Shown: positions 6,753 to 9,430 of the stretch, piece after piece | Position numbering within the stretch: position 1 is the first letter of the stretch | Layout: each line of letters begins with the position of its first letter | Assembly: GCA_031423755.1 (NCBI GenBank) | Contig: JANPGC010000155.1 | Span: 1-9,430 of the forward strand | DNA length: 9,430 bases | Direction: 5' to 3' | Source: JANMEX01 sp031423755 | Lineage (GTDB): Bacteria > Pseudomonadota > Alphaproteobacteria > Rhizobiales > Rhizobiaceae | The notes under the pieces: model-generated | What the model saw: only the letters and a program-made list of their open reading frames with translations | The model's database searches: none | Told to the model about the DNA's origin: nothing | Translations under genes and position numbers: made by a program

Positions 6753-6813
6753 ACAGGGTGTGTGGCGATGTCACATGCTTATCTACAGCCAAAGACAGGA
6801 CCACACACCCTGT
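6753..6813. other. 13-bp perfect inverted repeat with 35-nt loop
   Basis: ACAGGGTGTGTGG (6753-6765) is exactly complementary to CCACACACCCTGT (6801-6813), with possible G-T pairs extending the stem by two. The 35-nt loop contains the DnaA-box-like TTATCTACA. No T-run follows on the forward strand, so it is not an obvious intrinsic terminator. It is the strongest single stem in the gene-free region and may belong to an untranslated RNA or a regulatory site. Confidence 0.5.
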
Positions 6814-6880
6814 TTCCCAGACTCTTTCTGAAAGGAGAGAGCGATCTTTGAAATGGCCAGACCGGTGGCGGGGCGTGGCG

Positions 6881-6921
6881 TTGGACAGGTGTGTCCAAGT
6901 TGCCAGCGGCGCGCTGCGCCG
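6881..6921 (+). other. two adjacent perfect stem-loops upstream of rimM
   Basis: TTGGACA (6881-6887) pairs with TGTCCAA (6892-6898) around GGTG. CGGCGC (6907-6912) pairs with GCGCCG (6916-6921) around GCT. A longer imperfect stem, CGAGGGCC with GGCCCCTCG (about 6923-6969), follows. Together with the upstream stems this suggests a folded transcript or leader ahead of rimM, but no promoter, terminator or known RNA signature fixes its ends. Confidence 0.35.
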
Positions 6922-7069
6922 TCGAGGGCCCGAGATGCCGGAGCTTGATGGCGGCCTTTGAGGCCCCTCGCGTTTGCGGCGGAATTTGCTGCTCCTGAAT
7001 CGTTTATTCACGCTGCGCCCCGTGCTAGACCGTTGATGAAATACACTATTGAAGCCATTGCGGAGCAGC

Positions 7070-7675
7070 ATGTTGAAACCAGCAAATCCAGTCCTACTGG
7101 CGGTCATCGGTGCCGCGCAGGGCCTGAAGGGCGAAGTCCGGGTCAAGAGCCATACGCAGGCGCCAGACGGATTTGCCGGCTATGGCAAGCTTTATGATGC
7201 GTCAGGCCGCGCCTATGAAGTGCTCGAAACGCGTCCATCCAAAGAAGTCGTCATCACACGGTTTGCCGGGATCAATGACCGCAGTGCTGCCGAGGCCTTG
7301 ACCGGCACGGAACTTTACGTCGACCGCGCGGCGCTGGGCAATCAGGTGACGGCTGAGGACGATTTTCTGCATTCCGATCTCATTGGCCTTTCCGTGAGGG
7401 ACGAGGAAGGCCATGACCATGGCAAGGTTTCAGCTGTCTTGAATTTCGGTGCCGGGGACATTCTTGAGGTGTCGAAGCATCACGGCCACTCCGCCGCCAT
7501 ACCTTTCACCAAAGCGGCTGTTCCTGACATCAATTTTGAGACAAGGATCATCACAGTCAATGCGCTCGCGGCGGGCCTTGTCGATGATGACGATGATGAG
7601 GCGCTCGCCCACCGGCCGCATGCGGAAGCCATCGACAGGCCGCGCGGGCCGAAAGACGCAGGCGGCAACCGGTGA
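7070..7675 (+). CDS. rimM: ribosome maturation factor RimM
   Basis: A 201-aa cytoplasmic protein that helps mature the 30S subunit, binding S19 and the 16S rRNA head region. The N-terminal RimM domain starts with the conserved block GAAQGLKGEVRV (14-25). The PRC-barrel domain begins at about residue 99, where FLHSDLIG takes the place of the common YYW-x-DL-x-G, and includes VLNFGAGDILEV (123-134) and IPFTKAAVPDIN (144-155). The tail after about 170 is an acidic run (DDDDDE) plus about 24 polar residues, an extension beyond the usual 170-180 aa. The ATG at 7070 has GGAG about 4 nt upstream; a TTG seven codons earlier is less likely. The stop overlaps the trmD start by four bases (GTGA), so the two are co-translated. 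No rpsP gene lies directly upstream, unlike the common order. Confidence 0.95.
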   Translation: MLKPANPVLLAVIGAAQGLKGEVRVKSHTQAPDGFAGYGKLYDASGRAYEVLETRPSKEVVITRFAGINDRSAAEALTGTELYVDRAALGNQVTAEDDFLHSDLIGLSVRDEEGHDHGKVSAVLNFGAGDILEVSKHHGHSAAIPFTKAAVPDINFETRIITVNALAAGLVDDDDDEALAHRPHAEAIDRPRGPKDAGGNR

Positions 7676-8373
7676 CATTCAAGGCCACTGTCCTGACGCT
7701 CTATCCGGAGATGTTTCCGGGCCATCTTGGCCTCTCGCTTTCCGGGCGCGCCTTGGCGGATGGCCTGTGGCATATTGAAACCGTGCAAATCCGCGATTTT
7801 GCGACCGGCAAACACCGCAATGTCGATGACACGCCGTCCGGCGGCGGCGCGGGCATGGTTCTGCGAGCCGACGTTGTGGCACGGGCGATTGATGCCGCTT
7901 CTTCTCCGGGAGATGTTCGCCCGCGTATCCTCATGTCGCCGCGCGGCGTACCGTTGACGCAAGCGCGGGCACGAGAGTTGGCTTCTGGCGAGGGCGTTGT
8001 CATTCTGTGCGGCCGGTTTGAGGGCGTGGACGAGCGGGTGATCGAGGCGCGCGAGTTGGAAGAAATCTCCGTCGGAGACTATGTGTTGTCCGGCGGGGAA
8101 CCAGCGGCGCTGACGCTTCTCGACGCGGTGGTGCGGCTCATCCCCGGTGTGATGGGCAACGAAGCGTCAGGAGCCAACGAGAGTTTTGAGGGCGGACTGC
8201 TGGAGCATCCGCACTACACACGGCCTGCAGACTTCGAGGGCCGGACCATTCCAGATGTGCTGATGTCCGGCAATCACAAGAAGATTTCTCAATGGCGGCA
8301 TGAACAATCGCTGGAGTTGACAAAGGCAAGGCGTCCGGATTTGCTTGAAAAGGCTGTGGCGGACAAAAATTAG
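7672..8373 (+). CDS. trmD: tRNA (guanine-N1-)-methyltransferase TrmD
   Basis: A 233-aa SAM-dependent enzyme that makes m1G37 in tRNAs, which prevents +1 frameshifting; it acts as a dimer with a trefoil knot. Conserved blocks in order are LTLYPEMFPG (8-17), PSGGGAGMV (55-63), MSPRG (88-92), LCGRFEGVDERV (112-123), ISVGDYVLSGGE (132-143) and LLEHPHYTRP (176-185), then LMSGNH (197-202) and W208. The position of the catalytic Asp169 of E. coli TrmD is Glu178 here; to my knowledge this Asp/Glu alternation also occurs in other TrmDs, so I do not count it as a defect. The start is GTG at 7672, inside the last codons of rimM, and the N-terminus then fits the family exactly. It is shorter than E. coli TrmD at the C-terminus. 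Confidence 0.97.
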   Translation: MTFKATVLTLYPEMFPGHLGLSLSGRALADGLWHIETVQIRDFATGKHRNVDDTPSGGGAGMVLRADVVARAIDAASSPGDVRPRILMSPRGVPLTQARARELASGEGVVILCGRFEGVDERVIEARELEEISVGDYVLSGGEPAALTLLDAVVRLIPGVMGNEASGANESFEGGLLEHPHYTRPADFEGRTIPDVLMSGNHKKISQWRHEQSLELTKARRPDLLEKAVADKN

Positions 8374-8423
8374 CGCCGCCCCCGTGACAATTGCCAATTC
8401 ATCGTGTAACGACCCGCGCGAAA

Positions 8424-8446
8424 CCGGACTCTGAACACAGAGCCGG
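8424..8446 (+). other. stem-loop in the rplS leader
   Basis: CCGG-A-CTCTG (8424-8433) pairs with CAGAG-CCGG (8438-8446) around AACA, a 9-bp stem with a single bulged A. It is in the 194-bp gap between trmD and rplS. No T-run follows, so it is not a standard terminator. It could be a processing site, an attenuating stem, or part of an autoregulatory L19 leader; such leaders are known for L19 in other phyla, and this one is only a candidate. Confidence 0.4.
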
Positions 8447-8567
8447 ACTTCGGACAATCAATGGATTGCGAAGCCGCCCCTGCTTCTTGATGAGGCATAG
8501 AGATCCTGCATGACGGGATTTCGAGTGAGGACGCTCTGGCATTCTGAAACAAGAAAGAGTGACACCG

Positions 8568-8978
8568 ATGAACATCATTCAGCAGCTCAATGCCGAGCAA
8601 GCCGCCAAGATCGAAGCCATCCGCAAGCTTCCCGACTTCCAGCCGGGCGACACCGTCCGCGTTGCCGTGAAGGTCAAGGAAGGCGAGCGTTCGCGTACGC
8701 AGGTCTATGAGGGCGTTTGCATCGCCCGTTCCGGCGCCGGCATTGACGAAAGCTTTACTGTGCGCAAACTGTCCTATGGCGAAGGCGTCGAGCGCGTTTT
8801 CCCGGTCTATTCGCCGCTGGTCGAAGGCGTTGAAGTGGTCCGCCGTGGCCGCGTCCGTCGCGCCAAGCTCTATTACCTGCGCGGCCGCACCGGCAAGTCG
8901 GCGCGCATCGTTGAGCGCAAGGACCCGCGCAAGGTTGAGGCCAAGACCGCGGCAAAGCCTGCACCGGCTGCAGAGTAA
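8568..8978 (+). CDS. rplS: 50S ribosomal protein L19
   Basis: A 136-aa ribosomal protein at the 30S-50S interface. The N-terminal helix MNIIQQLNAEQ, the DFQPGDTVRV strand (23-32), the conserved VYEGVCIAR segment (46-54), FTVRKLSYGEGVERVFPVYSP (63-83) and RRAKLYYLRGRTGKSARI (about 97-114) are all present. The tail after about 118 is Lys/Ala/Pro-rich and somewhat longer than E. coli L19 (about 115 aa), as is common in alphaproteobacteria. The ATG at 8568 is preceded by AAGAAAGAG about 9 nt upstream; a GTG three codons earlier is unlikely. It is 194 bp after trmD and may have its own promoter. An intrinsic terminator follows. Confidence 0.97.
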   Translation: MNIIQQLNAEQAAKIEAIRKLPDFQPGDTVRVAVKVKEGERSRTQVYEGVCIARSGAGIDESFTVRKLSYGEGVERVFPVYSPLVEGVEVVRRGRVRRAKLYYLRGRTGKSARIVERKDPRKVEAKTAAKPAPAAE

Positions 8979-9005
8979 GCTTTACGGCGATTTGAAATTC
9001 CGGAT

Positions 9006-9028
9006 GGGCGCGTTCACCGCGCCCTTTT
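9006..9028 (+). terminator. intrinsic terminator after rplS
   Basis: GGGCGCG (9006-9012) pairs perfectly with CGCGCCC (9018-9024) around TTCAC and is followed at once by TTTT (9025-9028). It lies 27 bp after the rplS stop and closes the rimM-trmD-rplS unit. Confidence 0.9.
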
Positions 9029-9131
9029 GCATTTGTATCAGATGCCGTCTTTTTCCAACCGGCGTGAATATTGAAACGTCTTTCTCTTGCGCAAAGCCTT
9101 CAATCCATGACAGTTTCATGAAAATTGACCA

Positions 9132-9147
9132 GCCGGACAAAACCGGC
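9132..9147 (+). other. small hairpin in the leader of the solute-binding-protein gene
   Basis: GCCGG (9132-9136) pairs with CCGGC (9143-9147) around ACAAAA, about 20 bp before the start codon of the next gene. The terminator at 9006-9028 means the gene needs its own promoter between about 9030 and 9130; I could not place one with confidence. Confidence 0.25.
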
Positions 9148-9169
9148 GCCTTTGCTGTGGAGTTAAATC

Positions 9170-9430
9170 ATGATTGACCGCCGTTTGCTGCTCTCCCTTA
9201 TCGCAGGTGCAACGCTTGCTGCCGCCCTGCCATCCGTTGCTGCCGATTTGCCTGACCTTGGCGGCAAGGAAGTCGTGGTTGTCACCGAAAATGCCTATCC
9301 GCCGCTGCAGTTTGTCGATCCAAAGACCGGGACGCAGATCGGCTGGGAATATGATGCGATGAACGAGATCGCCAAGCGGCTGAATTTCAAGGTGAAGTAC
9401 CAGAACACGTCGTGGGATGCGATGATCCAG
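9170..9430 (+). CDS. ABC transporter solute-binding protein, family 3 (N-terminal part)
   Basis: The first 87 codons of a periplasmic binding protein, cut by the window edge. Residues 1-24 form a signal peptide: charged MIDRR, a hydrophobic core, then PSVAA before D. The R-R-L-L-L arrangement could also suit Tat export, but the motif is incomplete. The mature part has the family-3 (amino-acid type) signature: a VVVVTENAYPPLQFVD-like first strand (about 35-50), then GWEYDAMNEIAKRLNFKVKY (about 58-77) and W82-DAMIQ at the edge. Such proteins capture amino acids or opines for an ABC permease, whose genes would be expected downstream. The ATG at 9170 has GGAG about 7 nt upstream. The ligand cannot be told from this fragment. 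Confidence 0.9.
   Translation, partial: MIDRRLLLSLIAGATLAAALPSVAADLPDLGGKEVVVVTENAYPPLQFVDPKTGTQIGWEYDAMNEIAKRLNFKVKYQNTSWDAMIQ

Larger units (their letters stand above)
6024..7069. other. 1-kb gene-free region between xerC and rimM
   Basis: No convincing gene is present. Open frames exist on both strands (for example 6166-6831 forward and 6712-7146 reverse), but their translations are Arg/Pro/Ser-rich, resemble no family, cross the repeat, and lack good start sites. The first part holds the xerC leader and a decayed repeat copy (6157-6326). From about 6530 to 6970 the sequence is dense in perfect short hairpins and has several DnaA-box-like 9-mers. Being divergent, the region must hold promoters for both xerC and rimM, but I could not place a confident -35/-10 pair. 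I looked for tmRNA, SRP RNA, RNase P RNA and tRNA signatures and did not find them. Confidence 0.6.

Noticed and set aside
6166..6831. Forward open frame of about 220 codons in the xerC-rimM gap
   Set aside because: It begins inside the decayed repeat, has no ribosome site, and its translation is Arg/Ala/Ser-rich without any family resemblance. It coincides with the hairpin cluster.
6854..6949. Short forward frame MARPVAGRGVGQVCPSCQRR... with a CPSC pair, after a purine-rich GAAAGGAGAG
   Set aside because: It has only about 31 codons, the purine-rich site is too far from the ATG, and the frame overlaps two perfect hairpins. The CxxC pair is probably chance.
6712..7146. Reverse open frame of 144 codons overlapping the rimM start
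   Set aside because: The composition is Arg/Ser/Pro-rich, it runs through the hairpins and into the certain rimM gene, and it has no good start.

Overview
The window looks like chromosomal DNA from an alphaproteobacterium, most likely a Hyphomicrobiales (rhizobia/Phyllobacteriaceae-like) species. The reasons are the GC-rich coding sequence, the style of the proteins (LpdA, XerC, RimM/TrmD/L19, DUF2867), an alphaproteobacterial EcfG-type promoter, and palindromic repeats of a kind common in rhizobial genomes. This assignment is an inference from sequence character; no database was searched.

Layout. Positions 1-51 hold the last codons of an unidentified forward gene. Next come a LysE/RhtB-type exporter (146-787), a four-cysteine protein whose N-terminal coding region is interrupted by a 169-bp palindromic repeat (784-1467), dihydrolipoyl dehydrogenase lpdA (1500-2906) and a DUF2867 protein (2978-3460), all forward. 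A bidirectional hairpin terminator (3533-3565) separates them from a reverse-strand block: a 79-aa single-span membrane protein (3608-3847) behind an exact EcfG-type promoter match, a TraB/GumN-family secreted protein (3950-5017), and the tyrosine recombinase XerC (5082-6023).

Positions 6024-7069 carry no convincing gene. They hold a decayed second copy of the palindromic repeat (6157-6326), then several hundred bases rich in perfect short hairpins and with several near-matches to DnaA boxes. After this the forward translation genes rimM, trmD and rplS follow. rimM and trmD overlap by four bases, and rplS has a 194-bp leader and a clear terminator. The window ends inside a family-3 ABC transporter solute-binding protein (9170 onward).

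Working together: lpdA supplies the E3 subunit of 2-oxoacid dehydrogenase complexes. rimM/trmD/rplS is the standard ribosome-maturation, tRNA-methylation and L19 cluster, here without rpsP directly upstream. XerC resolves chromosome dimers. I found no defence system, prophage or CRISPR array. The most interesting signals are the repeat family (one copy inside a gene, with a compensatory base-pair change between its arms), the EcfG promoter on a small membrane-protein gene, and the structured gene-free region.
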